A stretch of DNA of 64,000 bases from Maratus speciosus (Eukaryota > Arthropoda > Arachnida > Araneae > Salticidae). Of this stretch, positions 21,460 through 35,004 are shown in pieces (within the stretch, counting starts at the first letter, position 1; every line of letters begins with the position of its first letter). The DNA lies in assembly GCA_963932465.1 (NCBI GenBank), contig OZ010798.1:16352981-16416980 (forward strand). The letters run 5' to 3'. The position numbers and the translations under genes are program-made. Below the pieces are notes generated by a model that was given only the letters and a program-made list of their open reading frames with translations, had not been told where the DNA came from and searched no databases.

Positions 21460-22089
21460 CAGTGGCGCACCCGGGATTCTATCTTGGAGAGGGCCGAACG
21501 TTGGCAGCGAAACAAAATAAAATTAGAAGGGGGCAAAATTTCCCAAGTTTTGATTACAGTAGGAAATTACAAGGAGACACTAATTAATCATAAAATTACC
21601 GTAATTAATTCAGTATCAATTAATTGGTTATTTATTTTAATTAAAATTATTATACTTAAAGTTTAATTTTATTAATAATTTTAAAAAGTACTAACTTTTG
21701 AATGTGCAGAAGTTAAACATTTAAAGACCTCATAAATAAACATTTATAGAATTTCCCATTTATATCTATCTGATTGTCAGACATATTGTAGTTTAAGAAA
21801 AATACCCAAAATAGCTTTGACGAGATGAATTATTGGATGCAAATTTTTGGGCTAGTTCATTTAAATTTAACTCGTCACTCAGAATTGTTTGGGAATTAAT
21901 AAACTAATGGAGAATTTAATCTCTTGTGGGGTATGACGGTAAATTCTTGTAGGGGCATTGTCTCTAGTCATGGAAAGGTTAGATGCCCCTACAGCCAGCG
22001 TGGCTTAATCGACTATGGGGCCGAGTTAAATGGATAAAAAAATTACTTCAAAAATTCAATTAAAAGTATTGTTACACATAAAATCAATT

Positions 22090-23233
22090 TTTTTTTACAA
22101 AGCTCTTGAATTACTTCAGTCGCAGTTACATTAATTTCTCAGTGTATATATAACAAAGCCAGCCCATTTAATCTTGATTCTGTCATTGTGGATCTTAAGT
22201 TTTTTAAATGTGTAATGTCAAAAATTACCTTTTGCTGAGACAGGTTGTAAAGGGAAGTGTTGCAAATATATTTAGTTATTTGTAGGTGTTGGGATACAAC
22301 ATTTTGTCCCATTTCGAAACTGCTTCAATGGCATTCTTGCATCGAGTTATTGAAAGCAATTTCTCAAATTTTCTGTCAAATTTTTGAATTCGGCATTCAA
22401 AATTTCTGAATTTGAAGAAAGTAAATCCTGCATATAAAATTCACACAATTGACGAAAATCTTTTATTTCACTAGCTGTTGGAGCACATTTTCCATTATGT
22501 AGAAAAAAATCAAAATGTTGCGGTGCCGAGTGAAACGTCCATTAAATTGAGTGAACGTTTGATCAACAAATGGGATAAAAATATTTTTCCTGAAATGCTC
22601 TTCTATAGAATCGGCTGGAACATCGTTTGTTTTGATGCAGTTTTTAGCATTTTAATGTCAATATGAAAGTATTGGCTTTCATATAAGCTTATGATAAATA
22701 TTCTCTAAAGAAATATGTGGGGCTTTACGAATAGTATTTAAGTGAGCCACAACATTGTTAACAAAATTTCAGGCAATTAAAAGGTTACTGGCAGATTTTT
22801 GTAATAATTTAGACAATGATAAAGTGTATGCAAATATATTCTGTAAGCTAAATAAAGAAATTAGGAAACCAAATTCACATAACGAATTTTTTAAAAGTTT
22901 TGCCTTAGAAGACGAATCTCTGTCTTCCCAAGGAGCGATTGTTTTCAAAACGATCAATCACTGCATCATAGAATTCTACCATGGTCATGATGGCTTTATG
23001 GCATCCCACCCACATAGTTGGACAAACTTTCTGTAGTTTTTGGTTATTAATTTCCTGTGTATGTTTGTCAATATTGTTGAGGAGGACGTCTTGTCTATTT
23101 AGGAGTATTGAAAAATTGTGCGTCATTTCAATTATGCCAATGCAGTGTCTTATTTCTGTCCCAGATACAACATTTCACATGCTAAATTTAAACTATGTGA
23201 GACACAATGAACATACATTCCCCGCATCGACTC
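22090..23233 (-). pseudogene. C-terminal half of a TTF/DUF4371-type hAT transposase
   Basis: Read on the minus strand in shifting frames: GMYVHCVSHSLNLAC at the right edge, then KVCPTMWVGCHKAIMTMVEF (22950-23040), then AYTLSLSKLLQKSASNLL, and finally RSTMTESRLNGLALLYIH near 22150, the conserved hAT dimerisation motif of ZMYM1/P52rIPK-like transposases. Stops and shifts occur throughout. The conserved text starts within a few bases of the tandem array edge (23234), so the array interrupts the gene. The missing middle would hold the first catalytic Asp residues. Confidence 0.82.
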
Positions 23234-26138
23234 TTTAAATAAGTAAGTTTCTAGTATTTTTCAATGTTAGGACTTTTTTATTGCATTTATGAAGAATATT
23301 ATAGTGTATTTGGTTAAAAGTTCGCTTAAAAAATGAGTATTTATTCAGTTATTTTGATGTGTGGAGGTTTTGTTGATATTTTGCTTGCATTTATCGACGT
23401 TTGATAAATATATATATATATATATATTATTATTATTATTTAATTATTTTGAAATAAAATATTAACATTATAAAAAATACTTTTATTTAAAAAAAACAGA
23501 TGTTAGGAGACGATTTTAAAGTTTTAGAATTATTTTTAAATGGAGATAAATCATGGATTGAAATGCATACATATTTATAAAATAAAAAATGTGTGTGTGT
23601 TTATAGGCAATTGCTTGAAAATAATAAAGTTTTTTTATACATTTAAGGGCGATAAATATGAATTGAAAGAGTTATATAGAAATATTCATTTAAATATAGA
23701 ATATATCTTCATAGATTATTTTTAGCCAGGAAAATATTACATGGATGTCATAAGTCGGTCATGACCATTTGAAAATCTCATGTTACTTACAGTTTTATGA
23801 TACATCAGATTAATTACTATCGAACGGTCGTTTTTTTCGCCACCTTCAATTTAATCTTGTGAGATAATAGTATACAGTACAGTTGAAATATACAGTTATT
23901 AATCTATTTGAAAATGCCTATTGGCAAAATAGTTTTTACTACTTGTTAAATAATATGAAGAATCTGAGAAATTCTGATGGCATTGGTACCGTCTGATCAA
24001 AATCCAAGAGAGGGGAGAATTTTCAGCAAATTGATGATAATTATTATAATGAATAAAAGCTCTTTGCTTTCAATCATAACTGCTTTATCTATATTTAATT
24101 ATTTTAAGTCAAATGGGTAAACTCTTTTTTTTTCCTTTTTATTTAATCATTGAAAAAAATAACTTCAAAATTCAAGGGTTTGGAGTTGATGCTTTCCTAC
24201 AAATGCAGTTATACAAAGAGTATAATAATTTAATTGTTATGTGTTACATAGTTTTAACTATAATACTATCTCAAGAAATACATGCTATTAATACTTGATT
24301 TTATTTATTTATTTTACATATAATCTTAGGTTTTGATGAATGCTTAGCTGAAAATGTTTTCTATAGTGCACCTCTTCCCATTGAAGTTGCCAAGAATATG
24401 AAATAATCTGTACTGAGGTGTACATTAAACTGGTTGAAATAATTTTTAATATTAATATAATTTTTCAAAATTGTTATATCTATGTTCTCTGTGTAAGAAA
24501 AATGCATACCATTACCTTCTTGTATTTTTGAAAAATGGTGAAGAATAAAATGTTTTTTTAACTTCATTTTAATTATTTATTATTGTATGTTACAATTCTT
24601 TTTCATTAATTAATATGAAAATAAATAAAGTTCATGAAATTATCTTTTCAAATATAGTAGTAATTTTATTTAGCACTATTATTATTAAATTTGAATGGTT
24701 TTGTTACTAAATATTTATGCATTTCCAATAATATTAATATAACAAGGCAAAAACTGAATAATAAACACATGGTAGAATTTAATTATTGAAGTTCTTTTCT
24801 TTAATATTGCATATTATATAGTAATGATAATCTAAAAGTTAAAATACCAGTGAAAAGATACTCAAAAACATAATTTAGATAATCTTTTTTAATACAGTTA
24901 CAAACTCAAATTTATACATGCAAAAATAAAATTTTCAGACCAAAAAAAAAAAAAAACTATAAATGTTATATAAGCAGCTTTGATTACTTCTTTTTTGTGG
25001 TTTATATTCTTTGAAAACTGCTTTTATGAATTTTTTTTTCTTCCCTTTTTGGGAGAAATTTTTAAAAATGTTTATATATTAGGAATGTGAAACTTTTATT
25101 CATGTGTTTTATACATTAATCACACATATAAATATACAAGAAAATATTTTGATTGCTGTAAAAGTAGAAAGTTTGAACTAAAAAAAAATAATAGCAGTAA
25201 TTTTTCTTGATTTTATAAAAATTGTTCAAGTAATATCTAAAGCAGACAAATGACTTACTTGCATGTACTTATCAACTACATAGTAAATGTAATACAGACG
25301 AGTAAAGTTCAATAAGAGTTTTGTTTGCAGTTGAAAATGTATTTCTTACATTATATAATTTTTTATAAAAAAGAAGGTATTAAGCTTTTGAAAAAAATAT
25401 GTTTCACTTTTTAAAATTTGCAATCACTATTTTAATAACATGCATGATAAATAAATATTAATTGATGTTCCTGTAAAAATAACAGAAAAAAGAAATGCAG
25501 GTTATGATGTGTTGCTATACTGAAATAGTGATTGAAAGTTTTAAAAATTAAATTTGCAGGCATTTTATTTCACGCAGATATATTTTGGGAGATTTAGATT
25601 TTTCTTTACCCTTGATTTTTGAAAAATCCTTGAAAAATAGAAATTATAATTTTTATTTTTATCAGTGTTGAGAAAAAAAAAAACTTTATTATTATTTTCT
25701 TTTGCAAATAAATATTAAAAATAAAATACATTTCTTTATTAGATGCTTTTATTAATGTACTTAAAAAAAAAAAAAAAAAAAAAAAAAAACAAAGAAAAAC
25801 ATGAACTGCTGCAAAATATTGTATTATGCATATGAAAGATAATCTAAAAATTACATTACCAGTGAAAACAAATAATAACTTGAAAGCTTCTGCTAATTAT
25901 CTCTGCATAAAGGATAAAGGTAAACAGCTCTGACACTTAATATAAAGTTAAATTTCTTGGAGGTTTTTAAAACCATTCTTTTATTTTTTTACAATTGGAA
26001 ATATGCCCTTTTATTGGAGTTATATGTATATAAAGCTAAAAATAAGTTGCAGTAATGAGTCTTTTGACTTTCAGAACTATCAATCACTATTTTAATAAGA
26101 TGAAAAGGAATGAAAATTTTCTTTTTTACATGTAAGTA

Positions 26139-26631
26139 CAGTAGAAGATCTTTATAACGCAATTCTATATATAACGCACAACTTCTCAGATGTAAACAAT
26201 GAATTTTGCAGTTAAAAAGCACCTGCATTTTCACATTGTAAAAATATTGCTACTCTCTAGAGAACTAAATTTGATACATTAGTTCAACTTTATCTCCTAA
26301 TTCAAGACTTTTTTAATGAAAAAATGCTATTAGTACAATAAACATTTTTGAAAATGTCTAATATAAGGGATAGTTGTGTCAGTTATATTTGGATCATGTT
26401 TATAAAGTAAATTTAACAATGTCTGATCTATATTATGCAAAAATTTATAATTTGAATAACTCTTGGTAACAAGGAATGCAGTATAAAGATATTCTAATGT
26501 ATTTTGATATGTTTCAGACATATTTGGCCATATTTACAAGGTAAATTTAATGATGTGATCCATATAACGCAAAATTCTGTATAACGCACAACCTTGCGTT
26601 TTTAGGTTTGCGTTATAAAGATCTTCTACTG
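26139..26631. mobile_element. pogo-type MITE, CAGTAGAAGATC family, in unit 1
   Basis: CAGTAGAAGATCTTTATA at 26139 and its reverse complement ending at 26631 are flanked by TA (26137-26138, 26632-26633). GCGTTATA / TATAACGC words repeat near both ends. 493 bp, non-coding. The same copy recurs in units 2 and 3, so it inserted before the array amplified. Confidence 0.92.
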
Positions 26632-26905
26632 TATAATGTTAGGCAGGTAGGGAGGGTGTGAGTGTATGTGTGTATGCTGTAATATTGAAATAGTGACTGA
26701 AAGCTTTCTAGAAATCTAACTTGCAGTGTTAATGAAATATTTAAGACTCAGAATTGTATTCTGTGGTAAGGCATTCTACTCACCATGTAAATGTTTTGAT
26801 TCTTTAAATATATTAATCATCCTGATAAATTTATTAAAAGAATTTAAAAAAAAAATGTTTCTTTTACTCTCTAAGCAGGATTTGTGATTTTTTTAAATAA
26901 AAATT

Positions 26906-26948
26906 GGTACTTTTCGGTTAGCCGGGCACCAGTGTTATACATACATAT

Positions 26949-26981
<33 letters not shown>

Positions 26982-27065
26982 CATACATATATATGTATAT
27001 CTATATACATATGCATGTATATGTATGCATATATAACACTGGCGCCCGGCTAACCGAAAAGTACC
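26906..27065. mobile_element. palindromic hairpin element around a (TA)n tract, in unit 1
   Basis: GGTACTTTTCGGTTAGCC plus GGGCACCAGTGTTAT is mirrored by its reverse complement ending GAAAAGTACC at 27065, leaving only TA/CATA microsatellite between the arms. With two 33-bp arms it would form a stable cruciform. A solo arm exists at 14304, so it is a dispersed family. Confidence 0.88.
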
Positions 27066-27815
27066 TAAAAATTTAATTTAAAAAGTATAATTTTAAAGTA
27101 AAATACCCTTCACTAAATCATTAAAATTAAATTAATTTGAAAAGCTTATGAAAAAAAAAAAAACTCATCACCTGGTTAATTGGAAATATTAAATATTTTT
27201 TATGAAAGCCTTAATTGATTAATCTTTTGTGTATTAAGTCTGCTAACACATTGGTAAGAAAACAATAAAAATTTGATCTGGGAGACTTCTCTAAAATTTA
27301 TATTTTCTTAATAAAATTCTGAATTGATACTTAATAAGTAAAAATGTATTAAATAAAATAAAATTTCTTTTTAGTTATCATTTTATAAACTAATTGAATA
27401 GAATAACAGCTCTTCTTCGTTCATCTTCTTTTTATTTTATTTTTGTACAATTTAACATGTCATGGTTTGATGACCATTTTTCAGCAGTAAAAATATCACA
27501 ATGGGCTATGTTATTACTTTTATAACTATTTAATTTAACTTATTTTACAAAAAGCGTAAATTAATAATTTATTATTGATTATAAATTAGAATCTAAGAAA
27601 TTTAAATGCAAAATTAAATCCTACAAATTAATTTTATACAACTAGTTAAAACAATTCTCGTATGTAATTAATATTTGATAGTAAATTACAAGAAATATTT
27701 TTCCATCAAATACATTACAAGGATTTAATTGTATTTTATTATTCTATCCATAGAGGGCAGCAGTCAAAATTATTTCGATTAATGATTGATTTCCATTGGT
27801 TATATCGTAATATCT

Positions 27816-28235
27816 GGGCGGAGCTATTTCCGCCTTTTCGAATGGCATCCTGCATCCATAATCACTTTCGAACGTACGGAAACCTGATCCCAGAATAGCA
27901 CTTTTCGCCAGATGCGAAATGGCATAGGATACGAAAGAGTGTTTTCACCTGACGTCACAATTCGCCGCAAATTCGTTTCGCATGTTGCAAGAATACGGGT
28001 GCAACACCCGTATTCTCGCTTCGTCCGAATGCGAAAATTTGACGGAACGCCCCCCTTCGCGACATCACTTTGACGTCATCGTGGCATACAAAAGGGAAAA
28101 CTGTATTCTGGAGCACTTCTTTTCGTATTTGGCGAAAAGTTAGATGCGAAAATTTATTTCGAATGTTTACATTTTTTCGGCTGCTCTTTTCGCCATCTCA
28201 AAGTAGGTGAAAAGCCCATTTCGGATGCAACTTTT
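27816..28235. repeat. GC-richer foldback with TGACGTCA motifs, in unit 1
   Basis: An imperfect palindrome. CTTTTCGCCAGATGCGAAA on the left faces a similar inverted text on the right. TGACGTCA occurs in both arms, and the centre is an exact hairpin (AGAATACGGGTG / CACCCGTATTCT). It is richer in CpG than the rest of the unit. TGACGTCA is the CREB/ATF palindrome, but whether it acts here is unknown. Confidence 0.7.
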
Positions 28236-29944
28236 ATGATTGTTTACAAACGATAGGACATTTAAATAAGTAAGTTTCTAGTATTTTTCTGTGTTAGAGC
28301 TTCTTTATTGCATTTGTGAAGAATATTATAGTGTATTTGGTAAAAATTTTGCTAAAAAAATGAGTATTTATTCTGTTATTTTGATGTGTGGAGGATTTGT
28401 TGATATTTTGCTTGCATTTATCGACGTTTGATATATATATATATATATATATTATTATTATTATTTAATTATTTTGAAATAAAATATTAACATTATAAAA
28501 AATACTTTTATTTAAAAAAACAGATGTTAGGAGACGATTTTAAAGTTGTAGAATTATTTTTAAATGGAGATAAATCATGGATTGAAATGCATACATATTT
28601 ATAAAATAAAAAATGTGTGTGTGTTTATAGGCAATTGCTTGAAAATAATAAAGTTTTTTTATACATTTAGGGGCGATAAATGTGAATTGAAAGAGTTATA
28701 TAGAAATATTCATAGATTATTTTTAGCCAGGAAAAGATTACATGGATGTCATAAATCGGTCATGACCATTTGAAAATCTCATGTTACTTACAGTTTTATG
28801 ATACATCAGATTAATTACTATCGAACGGTCGTTTTTTTTTTGCCACCTTCAATTTAATCTTGTGAGATAATAGTATACAGTACAGTTGAAATATACAGTT
28901 ATTAATCTATTTGAAAATGCCTATTGGCAAAATAGTTTTTACTACTTGTTAAATAATATGAAGAATCTGAGAAATTCTGATGGCATTGGTACCGTCTGAT
29001 CAAAATCCAAGAGAGGGGAGAATTTTCAGCAAATTGATGATAATTATTATAATAAATAAAAGCACTTTGCTTTCAATCATAACTGCTTTATCTATATTTA
29101 ATTATTTTAAGTCAAATGGGTAAACTCTTTTTTTTTTCCTTTTTATTTAATCATTGAAAAAAATAACTTCAAAATTCAAGGGTTTGGAGTTGATGCTTTC
29201 CTACAAATGCAGTTATACAAAGAGTATAATAATTTAATTGTTATGTGTTACATAGTTTTATCTATAATACTATCTCAAGAAATACATGCTATTAATATTT
29301 GATTTTATTTATTTATTTTACATATAATCTTAGGTTTTGATGAATGCTTAGCTGAAAATGTTTTCTATAGTGCACCTCTTCCCATTGAAGTTGCCAAGAA
29401 TATGAAATAATCTGTACTGAGGTGTACATTAAACTGGTTGAAATAATTTTTAATATTAATATAATTTTTCAAAATTGTTATATCTATGTTCTCTGTGTAA
29501 GAAAAATGCATACCATTACCTTCTTGTATTTTTGAAAAATGGTGAAGAATAAAATGTTTTTTTAACTTCATTTTAATTATTTATTATTGTATGTTACAAT
29601 TCTTTTTTCATTAATTAATATGAAAATAAATAAAGTTCATGAAATTATCTTTTCAAATATAGTAGTAATTTTATTTAGCACTATTATTATTAAATTTGAA
29701 TGGCTTTGTTACTAAATATTTATGCATTTCCAATAATATTAATATAACAAGGCAAAAACTGAATAATAAACACATGGTAGAATTTAATTATTGAAGTTCT
29801 TTTCTTTAATATTGCATATTATATAGTAATGATAATCTAAAAGTTAAAATACCAGTGAAAAGATACTCAAAAACATAATTTAGATAATCTTTTTTAGTAC
29901 AGCTACAAAATCAAATTTATACATGCAAGAATAAAATTTTCAGA

Positions 29945-29979
<35 letters not shown>

Positions 29980-31138
29980 ATAAATGTTATATAAGCAGCT
30001 TTGATTACTTCTTTTTTGTGGTTTATATTCTTTGAAAACTGCTTTTATGAAATTTTTTTTCTTCCCTTTTTGGGAGAAATTTTTAAAAATGTTTATATAT
30101 TAGGAATGTGAAACTTTTATTCATGTGTTTTATACATTAATCACACATATAAATATACAAGAAAATATTTTGATTGCTGTAAAAGTAGAAAGTTTGAACT
30201 TAAAAAAAAGTAATAGCAGTAATTTTTCTTGATTTTATAAAAATTGTTCAAGTAATATCTAAAGCAGGCAAATGACTTACTTGCATGTACTTATCAACTG
30301 CATAGTAAATGTAATACAGACGAGTAAAGTTCAATAAGAGTTTTGTTTGCAGTTGAAAATGTATTTCTTACATTATATAATTTTTTATAAAAAAGAAGGT
30401 ATTAAGCTTTTGAAAAAAATATGTTTCACTTTTTAAAATTTGCAATCACTATTTTAATAACATGCATGATAAATAAATATTAATTGATGTTCCTGTAAAA
30501 ATAACAGAAAAAAGAAATGCAGGTTATGATGTGTTGCTATACTGAAATAGTGATTGAAAGTTTTAAAAATTAAATTTGCAGGCATTTTATTTCACGCAGA
30601 TATATTTTGGGAGATTTAGATTTTTCTTTACCCTTGATTTTTGAAAAATCCTTGAAAAATAGAAATTATAATTTTTATTTTCATCAGTGTTGAGAAAAAA
30701 AAAACTTTATTATTATTTTCTTTTGCAAATAAATATTAAAAATAAAATACATTTCTTTATTAGATGCTTTTATTAATGTATTTAAAAAAACAAAAACAGA
30801 GAAAAACATGAACTGCTGCAAAATATTGTATTATGCATATGAAAGATAATATAAAAATTACATTACCAGTGAAAACAAATAATAACTTGAAAGCTTCTGC
30901 TAATTATCTCTGGATAAAGGTAAACAGCTCTGACACTTAATATAAAGTTAAATTTCTTGGAGGTTTTTAAAACCATTCTTTTATTTTTTTACAAATGGAA
31001 ATATGCCCTTTTATTGGAGTTATATGTATATAAAGCTAAAAATAAGTTGCAGTAATGAGTCTTTTGACTTTCAGAACTATCAATCACTATTTTAATAAGA
31101 TGAAAAGGAATGAAAATTTTCTTTTTTACATGTAAGTA

Positions 31139-31626
31139 CAGTAGAAGATCTTTATAACGCAATTCTATATAACGCAATTCTCTATATAACGCACAACTTC
31201 TCAGATGTAAACAATGAATTTTGCAGTTAAAAAGCACCTGCATTTTCACATTGTAAAAATATTGCTACGCTCTAGAGAACTAAATTTGATACATTAGTTC
31301 AACTTTATCTTCTAATTCAAGACTTTTTTAATGAAAAAATGCTATTAGTACAATAAACATTTTTGAAAATGTCTAATATAAGGGATAGTTGTGTCAGTTA
31401 TATTTGGATCATGTTTATAAAGTAAATTTAACAATGTTTATAAAGTAAATTTAACTCTTGGTAACAAGGAATGCAGTATAAAGATATTCTAATGTATTTT
31501 GATATGTTTCAGACATATTTGACCATATTTACAAGGTAAATTTAATGATGTGATCCATATAACGCAAAATTCTGTATAACGCACAACCTTGCGTTTTTAG
31601 GTTTGCGTTATAAAGATCTTCTACTG
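31139..31626. mobile_element. pogo-type MITE, CAGTAGAAGATC family, in unit 2
   Basis: Same position within the unit as 26139-26631. It carries a short tandem duplication of ATAACGCAATTC near its left end and a small internal replacement, both shared with unit 3. TA flanks are retained. Confidence 0.92.
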
Positions 31627-31899
31627 TATAATGTTAGGCTGGTAGGGAGGGTGTGAGTGTATATGTGTATGCTGTAATATTGAAATAGTGATTGAAAGCT
31701 TTCTAGAAATCTAACTTGCAGTGTTAATGAAATATTTAAGACTCAGAATTGTATTCTGTGGTAAGGCATTCTACTCACCATATAAATGTTTTGATTCTTT
31801 AAATATATTAATCATCCTGATAAATTTATTAAAAGAATTAAAAAAAAAATGTTTCTTTTACTCTCTAAGCAGGATTTGTGATTTTTTAAAATAAAAATT

Positions 31900-32061
31900 G
31901 GTACTTTTCGGTTAGCCGGGCACCAGTGTTATATATACATACATACATATAAATATATGTATATATACATACATATATATGTATATCTATATACATATGT
32001 ATGTATATATATGTATATGTATGTATATATAACACTGGCGCCCGGCTAACCGAAAAGTACC
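31900..32061. mobile_element. palindromic hairpin element, in unit 2
   Basis: Same 33-bp inverted arms as at 26906-27065. The central microsatellite is TACATA-rich and itself largely palindromic. Confidence 0.88.
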
Positions 32062-32808
32062 TAAAAATTTAATTTAAAAAGTATAATTTTAAAGTAAAAT
32101 ACCCTTCACTAAATCATTAAAATTAAATTAATTTGAAAAGCTTATGAAAAAAAAAACTCATCACCTGGTTAATTGGAAATATTAAATATTTTTTATGAAA
32201 GCCTTAATTGATTAATCTTTTGTGTATTAAGTCTGCTAACACATTGGTAAGAAAACAATAAAAATTTCATCTGGGAGACCTCTCTAAAATTTATATTTTC
32301 TTAATAAAATTCTGAATTGATACTTAATAAGTAAAAATGTATTAAATAAAATAAAATTTCTTTTTAGTTATCATTTTATAAACTAATTGAATAGAATAAC
32401 AGCTCTTCTTCGTTCATCTTCTTTTTATTTTATTTTTGTAGAATTTAACATGTCATGGTTTGGTGACCATTTTTCAGCAGTAAAAATATCACAATGGGCT
32501 ATGTTATTACTTTTATAACTATTTAATTTCACTTATTTTACAAAAAGCGTAAATTAATAATTTATTATTGATTATAAATTAGAATCTAAGAAATTTAAAT
32601 GCAAAATTAAATTCTACAAATTAATTTTATACAACTAGTTAAAACAATTCTCGTATGTAATTAATATTTGATAGTAAATTACAAGAAATATTTTTCCATC
32701 AAATACATTAGAGGGATATAATTGTATTTTATTATTCTATCCATAGAGGGCAGCAGTAAAAATTATTTCGATTAATGATTGATTCCCATTGGTTATATCG
32801 TAATATCT

Positions 32809-33257
32809 GGGCGGAGCTATTTCCGCCTTTTCGAATGGCATCCTGCATCCATAATCACTTTCGAACGTACGGAAACCTGATCCCAGAATAGCACTTTTCG
32901 CCAGATGCGAAATGGCATAGGATACGAAAGAGTGTTTTCACCTGACGTCACAATTCGCCACAAATTCGTTTCGCATGTTGCAAGAATACGGGTGCAAATT
33001 TCGAACTTTACTAAGAACAACACCCGTACACCCGTATTCTCGCTTCGTCCGAATGCGAAAATTTGACGGAACGCCCCCCTTCGCGACATCACTTTGACGT
33101 CATCGTGGCATACAAAAGAGAAAACTGTATTCTGGAGCACTTCTTTTCGTATTTGGCGAAAAGTTAGATGCGAAAATTTATTTCGAATGTTTACATTTTT
33201 TCGGCTGCTCTTTTCGCCATCTCAAAGTAGGTGAAAAGCCCATTTCGGATGCAACTT
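32809..33257. repeat. foldback with TGACGTCA motifs, in unit 2
   Basis: As in unit 1, but the centre holds about 30 extra bases (TTTCGAACTTTACTAAGAA and neighbours) between the ACGGGTG and CACCCGT arms. The palindrome centre is changing between units. Confidence 0.7.
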
Positions 33258-34967
33258 TTATGATTGTTTACAAACGATAGGACATTTAAATAAGTAAGTT
33301 TCTAGTATTTTTCTGTGTTAGAGCTTCTTTATTGCATTTGTGAAGAATATTATAGTGTATTTGGTAAAAATTTTGCTAAAAAAATGAGTATTTATTCTGT
33401 TATTTTGATGTGTGGAGGATTTGTTGATATTTTGCTTGCATTTATCGACGTTTGATATATATATATATATATATATTATTATTATTATTTAATTATTTTG
33501 AAATAAAATATTAACATTATAAAAAATACTTTTATTTAAAAAAAACAGATGTTAGGAGACGATTTTAAAGTTGTAGAATTATTTTTAAATGGAGATAAAT
33601 CATGGATTGAAATGCATACATATTTATAAAATAAAAAATGTGTGTGTGTTTATAGGCAATTGCTTGAAAATAATAAAGTTTTTTTATACATTTAGGGGCG
33701 ATAAATGTGAATTGAAAGAGTTATATAGAAATATTCATAGATTATTTTTAGCCAGGAAAAGATTACATGGATGTCATAAATCGGTCATGACCATTTGAAA
33801 ATCTCATGTTACTTACAGTTTTATGATACATCAGATTAATTACTATCGAACGGTCGTTTTTTTTTGCCACCTTCAATTTAATCTTGTGAGATAATAGTAT
33901 ACAGTACAGTTGAAATATACAGTTATTAATCTATTTGAAAATGCCTATTGGCAAAATAGTTTTTACTACTTGTTAAATAATATGAAGAATCTGAGAAATT
34001 CTGATGGCATTGGTACCGTCTGATCAAAATCCAAGAGAGGGGAGAATTTTCAGCAAATTGATGATAATTATTATAATAAATAAAAGCACTTTGCTTTCAA
34101 TCATAACTGCTTTATCTATATTTAATTATTTTAAGTCAAATGGGTAAACTCTTTTTTTTTCCTTTTTATTTAATCATTGAAAAAAATAACTTCAAAATTC
34201 AAGGGTTTGGAGTTGATGCTTTCCTACAAATGCAGTTATACAAAGAGTATAATAATTTAATTGTTATGTGTTACATAGTTTTAGCTATAATACTATCTCA
34301 AGAAATACATGCTATTAATATTTGATTTTATTTATTTATTTTACATATAATCTTAGGTTTTGATGAATGCTTAGCTGAAAATGTTTTCTATAGTGCACCT
34401 CTTCCCATTGAAGTTGCCAAGAATATGAAATAATCTGTACTGAGGTGTACATTAAACTGGTTGAAATAATTTTTAATATTAATATAATTTTTCAAAATTG
34501 TTATATCTATGTTCTCTGTGTAAGAAAAATGCATACCATTACCTTCTTGTATTTTTGAAAAATGGTGAAGAATAAAATGTTTTTTTAACTTCATTTTAAT
34601 TATTTATTATTGTATGTTACAATTCTTTTTTCATTAATTAATATGAAAATAAATAAAGTTCATGAAATTATCTTTTCAAATATAGTAGTAATTTTATTTA
34701 GCACTATTATTATTAAATTTGAATGGCTTTGTTACTAAATATTTATGCATTTCCAATAATATTAATATAACAAGGCAAAAACTGAATAATAAACACATGG
34801 TAGAATTTAATTATTGAAGTTCTTTTCTTTAATATTGCATATTATATAGTAATGATAATCTAAAAGTTAAAATACCAGTGAAAAGATACTCAAAAACATA
34901 ATTTAGATAATCTTTTTTAGTACAGCTACAAAATCAAATTTATACATGCAAGAATAAAATTTTCAGA

Positions 34968-35004
<37 letters not shown>

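Larger units (their letters stand above)
23234..28260. repeat. 5-kb tandem unit 1 (5027 bp)
   Basis: Begins TTTAAATAAGTAAGTTTCT and ends ...AAACGATAGGACA. It shares its whole length with the next two units but is the most divergent. It lacks the small ATAACGCAATTC duplication, carries a 45-bp segment (near 26420) that is altered in the others, and has a shorter loop in its foldback. It contains a pogo-type MITE, a palindromic hairpin element, a foldback with TGACGTCA sites, a (TA)n tract and an A-run. No open frame above 81 codons; none recognisable. Confidence 0.95.
28261..33284. repeat. 5-kb tandem unit 2 (5024 bp)
   Basis: Head-to-tail copy of unit 1, nearly identical to unit 3. Differences from unit 3 include A-run lengths and an extra CACCCGTA in the foldback centre near 33025. 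That insertion lengthens a minus-strand open frame (32817-33140) which I treat as fortuitous. The junction with unit 1 again reads GGACA then TTTAAATAAG. Confidence 0.95.

Noticed and set aside
24361..24567. 68-codon minus-strand frame repeated identically at 29365 and 34388
   Set aside because: Identity is explained by duplication of the whole 5-kb unit. There is no domain, no signal peptide or start context, and the neighbouring non-coding DNA is equally conserved.
28564..28773. 69-codon frame MEINHGLKCIHIYK... recurring in each 5-kb unit
   Set aside because: In unit 1 the frame is altered by a small insertion, there is no domain, and conservation follows the array.
32817..33140. 107-codon minus-strand frame in unit 2
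   Set aside because: It spans the foldback centre. The matching region in unit 3 reads only 61 codons and differs by indels, so it is not a maintained gene.
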